Assembly (NCBI GenBank): GCA_903937385.1
Contig: CAIZZF010000004.1
Coordinates: forward strand, 62,001 to 126,000
Length of the DNA stretch: 64,000 nucleotides
Reading direction: 5' to 3'
From: an uncultured Holophagaceae bacterium
GTDB lineage: Bacteria > Acidobacteriota > Holophagae > Holophagales > Holophagaceae
Part shown: positions 8,364-17,745 of the stretch, in pieces
Numbering within the stretch: the first letter of the stretch is position 1
Layout: the number at the start of each line of letters is the position of its first letter
Position numbers and translations under genes: made by a program
The notes under the pieces: generated by a model
What the model saw: only the letters and a program-made list of their open reading frames with translations
Database searches by the model: none
Told to the model about the DNA's origin: nothing

Positions 8364-9998
8364 CTAGCGCCGTCCGCCTTGGCCAGCCGGCGTGCCGCCG
8401 AGGGGAGCCGGGCTGCCTGCGCCCGCCTGCTTGGTGTTCTCCACCCCGACCAGGATCTGCATGCCCTCCTGGAGGCCCTCACCGGTGACTTCCGTGAACT
8501 GGCCGTCGGTCACGCCGGCCTTGACCACGATGGCCTTGGGCTTGCCATTCTCGAGAATCCAGATCCGATCCTCGCGCCGGGCGACCATGCCGCCCTTGCC
8601 GCCGGTCCCGGTCTGGGCACCCGCGTTGGGCCGCTGGGGACCGCCCATGGTCACGGGCTGGCCAAGGCGGGGGCCGTCGGTCTTCTTTTCATCCTTGATG
8701 AAGGCCGCCGGGTTGAAGCGCAGGGAGGCGTTGGGTACCCGGAGCACGTCCCGGCGCTGGTTGGTGACGATGGTGACGTTGGCTGTCATGCCGGGCCGCA
8801 GGGCGAGATCGCCCAGGAACTTAGGTCCACCCAGCTGGCTGGCGCCGCCGGGAATGCGGGCGAGCAGCTTGGGATCGCCCTTGGGCGCCTGGGAGGTGAA
8901 GGACATGACCTTGCCCGCCGGAGCCTGGCCGCGGCCGGGCTGGGCCTGGCCTTGGCCCTGAGCGGCCTGACGCTCCTTGAAGCGCTTCAGGAAGTCAGCT
9001 TTGGTGGTGCCGGCGGGGAGGCGATCCTTCATGCGCTCCCAGGCCTTCTCCGGATCCGGTGCGCCCTCCCGACCCCCGGGGGCGCCCTGGCCCCGACCCT
9101 CGGGCTTGCCCGGGGCCGCGGCGGCAGCCGGGCCGCCATGGCGACCCGCGCCGGCCTCGGCCTTGGCGGGCTCACCGTCCGCATTGGGAAGGGGCTCGTT
9201 GGGCACGACCATCTCGACCACGTAGTTCACGACATTCTGGGTGGTGATCGGTTCCTGGCGGACCAGGCTCACCATGGCGGAGAACTGCTTGTCCGGGAGG
9301 CTGTCCACCGTGAACAGCGCACGCTGCCCCACCTTCACATCGTCGATGTCGGATTCGCCGATGTTCACCTGGACCTTCATCTGGGAGAGGTCCTGCGCGA
9401 TCTGGAACAGATTCGGCGTGCTGAAGCTGGCGGCCACGGTCTGGCCCACGTCCGCGAGGCGGGAGATCACGACTCCGTCCACCGGCGCGGTGATGTTGCA
9501 GTAGCCGAGGTTGGCCTTGGCCCGGTCGAGGGAGGCCTTGGCATTCTCGAAGGTCGTCACCGAGGTCTGGAAGGACACCTGCTTGGCCTCGAGGTCCTGG
9601 TCCGCCAGCAGCTTCTCAGCCGCCAGCCGCTTGGCCCGCTCGTACTGGCGACGGGCGTCGTCCATGTTGGTCCTGGCCCGCTCCAGCCCAGCTTCGGCAT
9701 CCTTCAGCTGAGTCTCCCAGATGGTCGGGTCGATCTGCGCGATGAGCTGATCCTTCTTCACAATGCTGTTGTAGTCCACATAGAGGGCCGAGATCACGCC
9801 GGACACCTGGGTGCCCACCGCCACCTGCACCACAGGACTCACGGCCCCGGTGGCGTTGATGCGCTGGGTGACGTTGCCCCGCTCCACCTTGGCTTGCCGC
9901 CACTTGATCTCTTCCTTGGGCCGGGTGAGGACGTAGGCGGTCCCTCCCGCCACCAGTGCGACGCCAACCCCAATGCCAATCCAGGTGTTCCGCTTCAT
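8364..9998 (-). CDS. MacA-like periplasmic adaptor with a long G/P/A/Q-rich insertion
   Basis: 544 residues, longer than typical MacA (about 370). Order: signal-anchor helix (1-25), barrel-sandwich half (40-95), coiled-coil hairpin (95-165), second half of the lipoyl-like domain (GYCNITAPVDGVVISRL, about 165-190), and beta-barrel (200-270). Residues about 273-395 then form an inserted low-complexity stretch rich in Gly, Pro, Ala and Gln around a charged helical core (EKAWERMKDRL). LALRPGMTANVTIVTNQ resumes the adaptor fold. It links an inner-membrane permease to an outer-membrane channel. First gene of the adaptor-permease-MFS set. Confidence 0.87.
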   Translation of the reverse strand: MKRNTWIGIGVGVALVAGGTAYVLTRPKEEIKWRQAKVERGNVTQRINATGAVSPVVQVAVGTQVSGVISALYVDYNSIVKKDQLIAQIDPTIWETQLKDAEAGLERARTNMDDARRQYERAKRLAAEKLLADQDLEAKQVSFQTSVTTFENAKASLDRAKANLGYCNITAPVDGVVISRLADVGQTVAASFSTPNLFQIAQDLSQMKVQVNIGESDIDDVKVGQRALFTVDSLPDKQFSAMVSLVRQEPITTQNVVNYVVEMVVPNEPLPNADGEPAKAEAGAGRHGGPAAAAAPGKPEGRGQGAPGGREGAPDPEKAWERMKDRLPAGTTKADFLKRFKERQAAQGQGQAQPGRGQAPAGKVMSFTSQAPKGDPKLLARIPGGASQLGGPKFLGDLALRPGMTANVTIVTNQRRDVLRVPNASLRFNPAAFIKDEKKTDGPRLGQPVTMGGPQRPNAGAQTGTGGKGGMVARREDRIWILENGKPKAIVVKAGVTDGQFTEVTGEGLQEGMQILVGVENTKQAGAGSPAPLGGTPAGQGGRR

Positions 9999-10108
9999 GG
10001 TGCCGCACTCCGCATCTCAAGGGGCCGAACCGAGCCCAGCCTTCAAGCTTCGCATAACGATGTATGGACCACCACTTCAGGCTGAAGGTTGATCACGAAT
10101 TTCAGCTG

Positions 10109-11608
10109 TCAGCGCAGCAGTCCGAGGCCTTCGACCAAGGCCCGACGGGCGAAGCCATCGGCGAGGAAGGCCTGCAGGAAGCCACCCGCCATGACGATGG
10201 CCGCACAGACCAGGACACTGGCGCCCGCCAGAGGGGCATGGACCGCTGGCCGATCCGAAGCGAGGCGCTCGGCCTCGACCCCGGGGGACTGGAGGAACAG
10301 GGCCACCAGGAACCGCAGGTAGTAGTAGGCGCTCACCAGGCTCGCCAGCACGCCGAGGATGGCCATGCCCACATGGCCCGTCGCCACCAGCTCGCGGAAG
10401 ATCATGTACTTGCCGTAGAAGCCGCCCATGGGGGGAATGCCCGCCAGGCTGAGCATGATGATGGCGGCCGAGACCCCCATGGCCGGACGCTTCCAACCCA
10501 GGCCCCGCAGGTCATCGAAGGTGGTCTTCTCGCCCACGAGCCCGAAGGCCGTCAGCAGGCCGAAGGCGCCCATGTTCATGGCCAGGTAGATGACCAGGTA
10601 GAAGAGCACGCCGTTGAAGGCGGCAGGCGTGCCCGCCACGAAGCCGAGCATCAGGTAGCCCGCGTGGCTGATGCTGGAGTAGGCCAGCATGCGCTTGACG
10701 TTGGTCTGGACCAGGGCGGTGAGGTTCCCGAGCACCAGCGTGGCCACGGCCAGCACGGCCAAAACCGCCTGCATCTTCACCCCTACGACACCCAACTCCC
10801 GGAAGGCGACCGGGAAGATGCGGAGCAGGGCGATGAACGCCACGCCCTTGGTCGCCACAGACATGAAGCCCGCGATGGGGTGGGGTGAGGCCTCATAGGC
10901 ATCCGGCGTCCACTGGTGGAAGGGCACGGCCGAGACCTTGAACAGGAAGCCCAGCAGCAGCAGGGCCGCGCCCACCAGCACCAGAGGATCCGTTCCGAGC
11001 CCCTTGGCCGCGAGGACGGGGGCCGCGATGGCCAAGTCCAGGGTGCCGCTGAGGCCGTAGATGAGCACGCCGCCCATGAGGAAGCAGCTGGAGGCCACGG
11101 CGCCGGTCAGGAAGTACTTCATGCCGCCCTCGGCGCTCTCGGAGCGGGCGCGCACGGTGCCGACCAGGGCGTAGAGCGGGATGCTGAAGAGCTCGAGCCC
11201 CAGGAACAGCGCTACGAAGTGGGTCGTTGAGGCGAAGAGGATCATGCCCGACACGGAGAAGAGCAGCAGCGCGAGGGTCTCGCCCTTCACCCAACCCTCC
11301 TGGTGGAAGTGGTCCCACCCCTGGAGAATGGTCAGGGCCGCGGCCACCACCACGAAGATGCCCGTGAACTGGGCCAGGCGATCCATGTGCAGCTGATAGA
11401 AGGCAGGCTGGGAGCCGGTGGTCCAGAGGTCCGTCAGGTACCAGAAGGTGGCGCCCACTGCGAGCAAGGCCGTGCCATACATGGCGGCGCGGATCCACTT
11501 GGTGGTGGCCTGATCCTTGTCCAGGGACATGATGGCGACCAGGCAGGCACCGACCACCGGATAGAGCAGCGGCAGGAGGGCCGCCCACTGGCTGGGAGTG
11601 AGGTTCAT
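10109..11608 (-). CDS. nuoN: NADH-quinone oxidoreductase subunit N
   Basis: 499 residues with about 14 membrane helices of the proton-pumping Mrp-antiporter type. It shows the conserved block KVSAVPFHQWTPDAYEASP, with the mid-membrane Lys and His, and later FGLVGEKTTFDDLRGLG. It is one of the three antiporter-like subunits of Complex I. Its start overlaps the nuoM stop (ATGA). It is the last gene of the nuoHIJKLMN run; about 110 bases without a gene separate it from the MacA-like gene. Confidence 0.95.
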   Translation of the reverse strand: MNLTPSQWAALLPLLYPVVGACLVAIMSLDKDQATTKWIRAAMYGTALLAVGATFWYLTDLWTTGSQPAFYQLHMDRLAQFTGIFVVVAAALTILQGWDHFHQEGWVKGETLALLLFSVSGMILFASTTHFVALFLGLELFSIPLYALVGTVRARSESAEGGMKYFLTGAVASSCFLMGGVLIYGLSGTLDLAIAAPVLAAKGLGTDPLVLVGAALLLLGFLFKVSAVPFHQWTPDAYEASPHPIAGFMSVATKGVAFIALLRIFPVAFRELGVVGVKMQAVLAVLAVATLVLGNLTALVQTNVKRMLAYSSISHAGYLMLGFVAGTPAAFNGVLFYLVIYLAMNMGAFGLLTAFGLVGEKTTFDDLRGLGWKRPAMGVSAAIIMLSLAGIPPMGGFYGKYMIFRELVATGHVGMAILGVLASLVSAYYYLRFLVALFLQSPGVEAERLASDRPAVHAPLAGASVLVCAAIVMAGGFLQAFLADGFARRALVEGLGLLR

Positions 11609-13221
11609 CGGTGCACCTCATGGGCGGCGGGTTCGGCGGCGTGGCCCTCATGGCCGGCCTCGTGGGCCGCAGGGGCCTGGTGCACGGCGGGCTTCAGCAC
11701 AAAGGTCCGAACCGGCGGTGCATTGGCCTCCCGGAGCAGGTTGGCCACGGGTGCCTCGCTGACGGCCACGAAGGTCCGCGGGTGGATGCCCATCCAGAGG
11801 ATCAGCACCACCAGGGGCAGCATCACGGCCACTTCCCGGGCATTCAGGTCGCTGTGCAGGTGGTGGGTGCCGCTGTCCTCGTCCTTGTTCTCGGGGCCCC
11901 AGAAGACCCGCTTGAACATCCAGAGCATGTAGACCGCACCGAGCAGGACACCGGAGGTGGCCAGGGAGGCATAGAGACGGCCCCAGCCGAAGCCGGAGAG
12001 GAAGGCGCCGTTCAGGATCCAGAACTCGCCCACGAACCCGTTCGTGAGGGGCAGGCCGATGGAGCTGAGGGTCACGATGAGGAAGAAGGCGGTGAACACG
12101 GGCATCTTCACGGCCACGCCGCCGAAGTCCGCGATCATGCGGGTGTGGGCCCGGTCATAGACCATGCCCACCAGCAGGAAGAGCGCGCCGGTGCTGATGC
12201 CGTGGTTGAGCATCTGGAGCATGGCGCCCTGGGTGCCGATGACGGTGAAGGAGGCCAGTCCCAGCATCACGAAGCCCATGTGGCTCACGGAGGAGTAGGC
12301 CACCAGCTTCTTGATATCGCGCTGAACCATGGCCACGAGGGCCCCGTAGACGATGGCGATGACGCTCAGCAGGGCCAGGGGCTTGGCGTAGTGCATCGCC
12401 GCCGCCGGGAAGATCGGGATGGCGAAGCGGAGGAAGCCGTATCCGCCCAGCTTCAGCAGCACGCCGGCCAGGATGACCGAGCCTGCCGTGGGGGCCTGGA
12501 CGTGGGCGTCCGGCAGCCAGGTGTGCAGCGGGAAGAGCGGCACCTTGATGGCGAAGGCCACGGCGAAGGAGATGAAGAGCCAGCACTGGACGCTGAAGGG
12601 CAGCGCCGAAGCGGCCTGGCCCATGAGGATGGGGTTGAAGCCGCCGGCCTTGTTGGCCAGGTAGAGCAGGGCCACCAGCCAGAGCAGCGAGCCGCTCAGG
12701 GTGTAGAGGAAGAACTTGTTGGCGGCGTAACGGCGCTCATCGCCGCCCCAGACCCCGATCATGAAATACATCGGGATCAGCATGGCTTCCCAGAACAGGT
12801 AGAAGAAGAACAGGTCCTGGGCCATCAGGGCGCCCAGCATGCCCGTCTCCAGCAGCAGGAACAGGGCGGCGAAGGTGCCGATGCGGTCCTTCAGGCTGTT
12901 CCAGGTGCCCAGCATGGTGAGTGGCACCAGGAAGGTGGTCAGCAGCACCAGCCAGAGGTTCAGGCCGTCCACGGCCAGGTGGTAGTCCACCGGCAGGCCC
13001 ACCAGGGTGAACCAGGGAGCCCGCTCGATGAAGATCGTCGCGCCTGTGCCGCTGTGACCCAGCAGCCAGGCCAGGCTCAGGACGAAGACCGCCAGGGCCC
13101 CCATGAAACCGAGCATCCGGGAGAGGCGCCCGAGCGAGTGGGGCAGCGCCATGATCAGGAAGCCGAGGAGCGTCGGCGCGAAGACCAGGAAGGTGAGGGG
13201 ATGGGAGTTCAGCCAGGTCAT
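11605..13221 (-). CDS. nuoM: NADH-quinone oxidoreductase subunit M
   Basis: 538 residues and about 14 membrane helices. The signature AIKVPLFPLHTWLPDAHVQA holds the proton-channel residues, followed by QRDIKKLVAYSSVSHMGFV. The C-terminus beyond the last helix (about residues 500-538) is an Ala/His-rich tail (QAPAAHEAGHEGHAAEPAAH), an uncommon addition that could bind metal. It is coupled to nuoN by an ATGA overlap and lies nine bases after nuoL. Confidence 0.95.
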   Translation of the reverse strand: MTWLNSHPLTFLVFAPTLLGFLIMALPHSLGRLSRMLGFMGALAVFVLSLAWLLGHSGTGATIFIERAPWFTLVGLPVDYHLAVDGLNLWLVLLTTFLVPLTMLGTWNSLKDRIGTFAALFLLLETGMLGALMAQDLFFFYLFWEAMLIPMYFMIGVWGGDERRYAANKFFLYTLSGSLLWLVALLYLANKAGGFNPILMGQAASALPFSVQCWLFISFAVAFAIKVPLFPLHTWLPDAHVQAPTAGSVILAGVLLKLGGYGFLRFAIPIFPAAAMHYAKPLALLSVIAIVYGALVAMVQRDIKKLVAYSSVSHMGFVMLGLASFTVIGTQGAMLQMLNHGISTGALFLLVGMVYDRAHTRMIADFGGVAVKMPVFTAFFLIVTLSSIGLPLTNGFVGEFWILNGAFLSGFGWGRLYASLATSGVLLGAVYMLWMFKRVFWGPENKDEDSGTHHLHSDLNAREVAVMLPLVVLILWMGIHPRTFVAVSEAPVANLLREANAPPVRTFVLKPAVHQAPAAHEAGHEGHAAEPAAHEVHR

Positions 13222-13229
13222 CGCCCCAC

Positions 13230-15134
13230 CTACTTCAGGAAGACATAGAGGAGGACCGCGGCACCCAGCGCCATGCTAAGCGCGTAGTTGCGCACCCGGC
13301 CGGTCTGGAAGAGGGCGGTGAAGTCCCCGAAGACCCGGGCCAGCGCACCCGGCAGGTTCACCCCCACGCCGTCGATGATGATCACGTCGAAGAGCTTCCA
13401 GAGCACATTGCCGAACCAGCGGATGGGGCCGAGCAGGAAGCGCTCCACGCCTTCGTCCACGTAGTACTTGTTCAGCAGCAGGTCATGGACAAAGGGATGC
13501 CGGGCGGCAAAAGCGATCTCGGCGGCGGGTCCGTTCTTGTATTTGAACCAGCCCAGGAAGCCCATGCCCAGGCCCAGGCCCGTGGAGATGCAGGCCAGCA
13601 GAATCGCGGGACCCTCATGGTGCCCGTGGGCGCCGTGGACCTGGCCGAAGGTGAGGGCCGGCTTCAGGAACTCGCCGATGGCGAAGTGGCCGCCGAAGGC
13701 TTCGGGAATGCCCCAGACGCCCCAGAGCAGGGAGCCCGCGGCCAGGACCATCAGGGGGACGGTCATGGTGAAGGGGCTCTCGTGGGCGTGGTCGTAGGCG
13801 TGGTGGTCCCGGGGCTTGCCCCAGAAGGTGAGGGCCATGAGGCGCCACATGTAGAAGCTGGTGCAGGAGGCGCCGATGACACCGATGACCCAGAGGGCCG
13901 GGGACTTCAGGTAGGCCAGGTAGAGGATCTCGTCCTTGCTGAAGAAGCCGCTGGTGCCCGGGAAGCCCATGATGGCCAGGGTGCCGATCAGCATCGTGAT
14001 GAAGGTGATTTTCGTCTTGGCCTTGAGGCCGCCCATCTTGAAGAGGTCCTGCTCGTGGTGCATGGCGTGGATCACGCTGCCGGCCCCGAGGAAGAGGAGA
14101 GCCTTGAACCAGGCGTGGGTGAAGACGTGGAAGAAGCCCGCGGCGAAGCCCGAGGCGCCGAGGCCCAGGAACATGTAGCCCAGCTGGGAGACCGTGGAGT
14201 AGGCCAGCACCTTCTTGATGTCGCGCTGCACCAGGCCGATGGTGGCGGCGAAGAGGGCCGTGGCGGCACCCACCCAGGCGACCACGTCCATGGTGATGGG
14301 GGCCAGGGAGAACACCGGCGCCAGACGGCAGATCATGTAGATGCCGCTGGTCACCATGGTGGCCGCGTGGATGAGGGCGCTGACGGGCGTCGGGCCCGCC
14401 ATGGCGTCCGGCAGCCAGAGGTAGAGGGGCAGCTGGGCGCTCTTGCCCGTGGCGCCCACGAACAGCATCAGGGTGGCGAAGGTCAGGACGCCGAAGCCCA
14501 CTTCCGGGGCCAGGTGCCCGGCCTTGGTGAGGATGTCCGAGACCGTCAGGGTGCCGAAGGCGGCGAAGAGCACCATCATGCCGATGGACACGCCCAGGTC
14601 ACCCACCCGGTTGGTGAGGAAGGCCTTGAGGCCCGCATCCGGCGCGAAGTCAGTCTCGAAGAAGTAGCCGATGAGCAGGTAGGAGCAGAGGCCCACACCC
14701 TCCCAGCCCACGAACATGAGCACCAGGCTCGAGCCCAGCACCAGCGTGAGCATGAAGAACACGAACAGGTTCAGGTAGCTGAAGAACCGCGCGTAGCCCT
14801 CGTCCTCGTGCATGTAGCCCACGGAGTAGAGGTGGATCAGGAAGCCGATGCCCGTGATCACCAGCATCATGGTGCCGCTCAGGGGATCGATCACCATGCC
14901 GAAGGGTACGCTGAGGGAGCCGGTGGCCATCCACTCGCCGTAGTTGAGGACCAGGCGGTGGTCGCCCGTGGCCTTCATGGCCAGGAACGCGGAGGCAGCC
15001 AGCAGCAGGGAGCCAAAGACGACGCCCAGGCCGACGAAGGTGACGGCACTCTTCCCGGCACGCTTGCCCAGGAGGCCATTGAAGGCCGCGCCCATCAGGG
15101 GGAGGATCGGAATGAGCCAGTAATACTTGTTCAT
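13230..15134 (-). CDS. nuoL: NADH-quinone oxidoreductase subunit L
   Basis: 634 residues, the largest antiporter-like Complex I subunit. The signature ATGKSAQLPLYLWLPDAMAG and QRDIKKVLAYSTVSQLGYMF are clear. The C-terminal region (about 500-600) corresponds to the long lateral helix that spans subunits M and N, after a His-rich loop near residues 430-440 (RDHHAYDHAHE). It starts eight bases after nuoK on the same strand. Confidence 0.96.
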   Translation of the reverse strand: MNKYYWLIPILPLMGAAFNGLLGKRAGKSAVTFVGLGVVFGSLLLAASAFLAMKATGDHRLVLNYGEWMATGSLSVPFGMVIDPLSGTMMLVITGIGFLIHLYSVGYMHEDEGYARFFSYLNLFVFFMLTLVLGSSLVLMFVGWEGVGLCSYLLIGYFFETDFAPDAGLKAFLTNRVGDLGVSIGMMVLFAAFGTLTVSDILTKAGHLAPEVGFGVLTFATLMLFVGATGKSAQLPLYLWLPDAMAGPTPVSALIHAATMVTSGIYMICRLAPVFSLAPITMDVVAWVGAATALFAATIGLVQRDIKKVLAYSTVSQLGYMFLGLGASGFAAGFFHVFTHAWFKALLFLGAGSVIHAMHHEQDLFKMGGLKAKTKITFITMLIGTLAIMGFPGTSGFFSKDEILYLAYLKSPALWVIGVIGASCTSFYMWRLMALTFWGKPRDHHAYDHAHESPFTMTVPLMVLAAGSLLWGVWGIPEAFGGHFAIGEFLKPALTFGQVHGAHGHHEGPAILLACISTGLGLGMGFLGWFKYKNGPAAEIAFAARHPFVHDLLLNKYYVDEGVERFLLGPIRWFGNVLWKLFDVIIIDGVGVNLPGALARVFGDFTALFQTGRVRNYALSMALGAAVLLYVFLK

Positions 15135-15141
15135 CGCATCC

Positions 15142-15471
15142 TCACTGCTTCAGGCCCGCGGCCCGGTCCGAGTCGGTGGTGCCCCGGTGACGGTAGAGGC
15201 CGATGACCAGCGCCAGGCCGATGGCCGCTTCGCAGGCGGCCACGGCGATGATGAAGAGGTAGAACACCGTGGCCTGGGCATCCCCGCCGCGGAAGCGGGC
15301 AAAGGCCAGCAGAGCCACGTTGGCCGCGTTGAGCATCAGCTCCACGCCCATGAACTGCATGAGCAGGGTTCGGCGCAGCAGCACTGTGGCCAGGCCGATG
15401 GCAAACAGGAGAAGGGCCACGACCAGGTATCCCTGGAGGCCGCCGTTGAGGATCGCATCCATGCCGGTCAT
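15142..15471 (-). CDS. nuoK: NADH-quinone oxidoreductase subunit K
   Basis: 109 residues with three membrane helices, the usual length. The conserved segment MQFMGVELMLNAANVALLAF contains the buried glutamate used in proton transfer, and the second buried Glu lies in AACEAAIGLAL. ATG at 15471, with a second in-frame ATG three codons later. Tightly packed between nuoJ and nuoL. Confidence 0.95.
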   Translation of the reverse strand: MTGMDAILNGGLQGYLVVALLLFAIGLATVLLRRTLLMQFMGVELMLNAANVALLAFARFRGGDAQATVFYLFIIAVAACEAAIGLALVIGLYRHRGTTDSDRAAGLKQ

Positions 15472-15481
15472 CGGTGGCTCC

Positions 15482-15976
15482 TCACAGGTCCCTCTTGGTC
15501 AGCGCGACAGCCCCGACCATGGCCGCCAGCAGCAGGATGCCCGCCACCTCGAAGCCCAGCAGGTGCTCAGCAAAGAGGGTGGTCCCAACTTTCTGCAGGG
15601 TCATGGCCCCCGGCATCGGCTCACCACTCCTGGCCAGATCCTTGAGGCCGGCGGAGGTCAGGACGAGCTTCACGGCGCCGAAGGCGAGGGCGGCCACCAG
15701 GGCCACCGAGACCCAGCGCTGCACAGGGCGGGCGGTCTGGGCCGCCTCCTCCTCGTGACTGTTGAGCATCATGATCACGAAGAGCACCAGCACCATGATG
15801 GCGCCGCTGTAGACGATGATCTGGAGCGCGGCGGCCACGGGATTGGCCAGCAGCAGGAAGAGCCCGGCGACACCGAAGAAGGTGGCCACCATGCAGAGGC
15901 CCGCCACGATGACGTTCTTCTGCAGCAGCATGCCCAGGGCACCGAGCAGCGTGACGAAGGCGAAGGTGATGAACAT
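15482..15976 (-). CDS. nuoJ: NADH-quinone oxidoreductase subunit J
   Basis: 164 residues, five membrane helices. The family hallmark NPVAAALQIIVYSGAIMVLVLF is present; it forms the pi-bulged helix near the quinone-coupling site. The C-terminus ends with KRDL after a last helix. It lies between nuoI and nuoK with about ten bases on either side, as usual for this subunit. Confidence 0.95.
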   Translation of the reverse strand: MFITFAFVTLLGALGMLLQKNVIVAGLCMVATFFGVAGLFLLLANPVAAALQIIVYSGAIMVLVLFVIMMLNSHEEEAAQTARPVQRWVSVALVAALAFGAVKLVLTSAGLKDLARSGEPMPGAMTLQKVGTTLFAEHLLGFEVAGILLLAAMVGAVALTKRDL

Positions 15977-15985
15977 GGCCTCTCC

Positions 15986-16549
15986 TTACATCGCGATCGT
16001 GCGGCGGGGCACGGAGGGGGTGGGATCCTGGGTGATCTGCTCCTTGCCGTCAGCCTCGGCATAGGTGTTCATGAGGTTCCACTTGCCGAATTGCATGGAG
16101 AGCCGATCGTAGGCGGCCACTTCATACTCCTTGCGGAGCCAGATGGCATCCTTGGGGCAGGCCTCTTCGCACATGCCGCAGTAGATGCAGCGCAGCATGT
16201 CGATGGAGAACTTGGCCGGACGCTTCTCCTGGAAGCCCTGGGACAGGTTCAGGTCGCTGAACTCCTCGGCCTCGATGCTGATGCAGCGGGCGGGGCAGGC
16301 CTCCTGGCACATGAAGCAGGCCACGCACTTGATGGCGCCGTCCTCGAACCGCTTCAGCTCGTGGAGGCCCCGGTAGCCCGCGGGAATCTCGCGCTTCATG
16401 TCCGGATACTGGACGGTGTAGCGCTTGGCGGTGGACGTGAACAGGTTGCGGATGAAGTGACCGAAGGTGATCGACATGCCCTGCAGGACCGGCCACACGT
16501 AGGTGCGGTCCAGCCAGGTCAGCTCCACTTTCTTGACGATGACGCCCAT
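15986..16549 (-). CDS. nuoI: NADH-quinone oxidoreductase subunit I (2x 4Fe-4S)
   Basis: 187 residues with two ferredoxin motifs, CVACFMCQEACP and CIYCGMCEEACP, binding clusters N6a and N6b that pass electrons to the quinone site. The N-terminal amphipathic helix (GMSITFGHFIRNLF) docks it on the membrane. An extended C-terminal tail after the second motif is usual for this family. Sits ten bases after nuoH. Confidence 0.96.
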   Translation of the reverse strand: MGVIVKKVELTWLDRTYVWPVLQGMSITFGHFIRNLFTSTAKRYTVQYPDMKREIPAGYRGLHELKRFEDGAIKCVACFMCQEACPARCISIEAEEFSDLNLSQGFQEKRPAKFSIDMLRCIYCGMCEEACPKDAIWLRKEYEVAAYDRLSMQFGKWNLMNTYAEADGKEQITQDPTPSVPRRTIAM

Positions 16550-16559
16550 GGCCCCCTCC

Positions 16560-17621
16560 TCAGTGTCCCTGGCTCATGCGCCAGGCGTGGAAGACAAGAT
16601 TGGCCATGGAGAGCGGGAGCAGGATCTTCCAGCCCAGATGCATGAGCTGGTCATAGCGGAAGCGCGGCAGCGTCCAGCGGATCCAGACGAAGACCCAGGC
16701 GAAGAACAGCATCTTGGCCAGGAAGCTCGCCACGGACAGCAGCACCGGGGGATCGGCCATGAAAGGCACCTGCCAGCCGCCGAAGTAGAGCGTGGCGATA
16801 AGGGCCGAGGCGGTCATCAGGTGCGAGTACTCGGCCAGGGCCAGCAGGCTGAACTTCATGCTGCCGTATTCGGTGTTGAAGCCCGCCACGATCTCACTCT
16901 CGCCCTCGGCGAAGTCGAAGGGCAGCCGGTTCGTCTCGGCGAACATGCAGGTAAAGAAGACCAGGAAGCCCAGGGGCTGGCGGGCCACATACCAGGTCCA
17001 GGGCAGGTGCCCCTGGGCCTTGATCACTTCGGCGGGGTCGTAGCCGCCTGACACCATGAAGACGGCCACCACGGCCATGCTGATGCCGATCTCGTAGCTC
17101 ACCATGGTGGCGGAGGCACGCATGCCGCCGAGGATCGACCACTTGTTGTTGCTGGACCAGGCGGCCAGCAGCACGCCGTAAACGGCCAGGCCGCCGATGG
17201 CGAGGGGATAGAGCAGGCCCATGCCGTTGCCGGGATCCAGCACGGAGAGGTGGTAGGTTACGCCGTCGCAGACGAAGCTCTTGCCGACGGGGATCACCGC
17301 GAAGCCCATGAGCGCGGGCACGAAGGCGAGGAAGGGCGCCAGCCAGAAGAGGCCCTTGTTGGCCGCCTCGGGGACCAGGTCCTCCTTGAAGAAGAACTTG
17401 ATGCCGTCCGCCAGCAGCTGGGACAGGCCCAGGATGGGCCACCGTCCGAACAGCAACGCCCGGTTGGGGCCGATGCGGTCCTGGATCATGGCCGAGCCTC
17501 GGCGTTCCACCCAGGTCCAGACCGAGGCCAGGAGGAACACACTAAGGAAAACGACCACGACCTTTCCTACCATCCAGACGATGGCAGGCGTGGTGTGCAG
17601 CAGGCTCGCAAGCTTGTCCAT
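16560..17621 (-). CDS. nuoH: NADH-quinone oxidoreductase subunit H
   Basis: 353 residues with about eight membrane helices. The quinone-chamber loops are evident: VWTWVERRGSAMIQDRIGPN and ETNRLPFDFAEGESEIVAGFNTE (cited in parts: ETNRLPFDFAEGE and IVAGFNTEYG). The ATG at 17621 is chosen because GGGAAG precedes it; a longer frame begins at 17660 but adds only Gly/Pro-rich sequence. First gene of the H-I-J-K-L-M-N run. The peripheral-arm genes nuoA-G are not adjacent and must lie elsewhere. Confidence 0.95.
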   Translation of the reverse strand: MDKLASLLHTTPAIVWMVGKVVVVFLSVFLLASVWTWVERRGSAMIQDRIGPNRALLFGRWPILGLSQLLADGIKFFFKEDLVPEAANKGLFWLAPFLAFVPALMGFAVIPVGKSFVCDGVTYHLSVLDPGNGMGLLYPLAIGGLAVYGVLLAAWSSNNKWSILGGMRASATMVSYEIGISMAVVAVFMVSGGYDPAEVIKAQGHLPWTWYVARQPLGFLVFFTCMFAETNRLPFDFAEGESEIVAGFNTEYGSMKFSLLALAEYSHLMTASALIATLYFGGWQVPFMADPPVLLSVASFLAKMLFFAWVFVWIRWTLPRFRYDQLMHLGWKILLPLSMANLVFHAWRMSQGH

Positions 17622-17745
17622 GGGCGGCTTCCCGGCAGGGCCACCCGCGGGGAGACCCAACCCTTCAACCCTATCAGACCCGCCCCGTTCCTGACACGGA
17701 GGGAAACAACCAGTTGGGGCCCGATGCGACCTGGGTCACAGCCGG

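Noticed and set aside
11611-13248. 545-residue plus-strand frame
   Set aside because: Antisense of nuoM with composition typical of GC-rich shadow frames.
13485-15206. 573-residue plus-strand frame
   Set aside because: Antisense of nuoL, strongly His/Gln/Gly/Glu-rich; no recognised domain.
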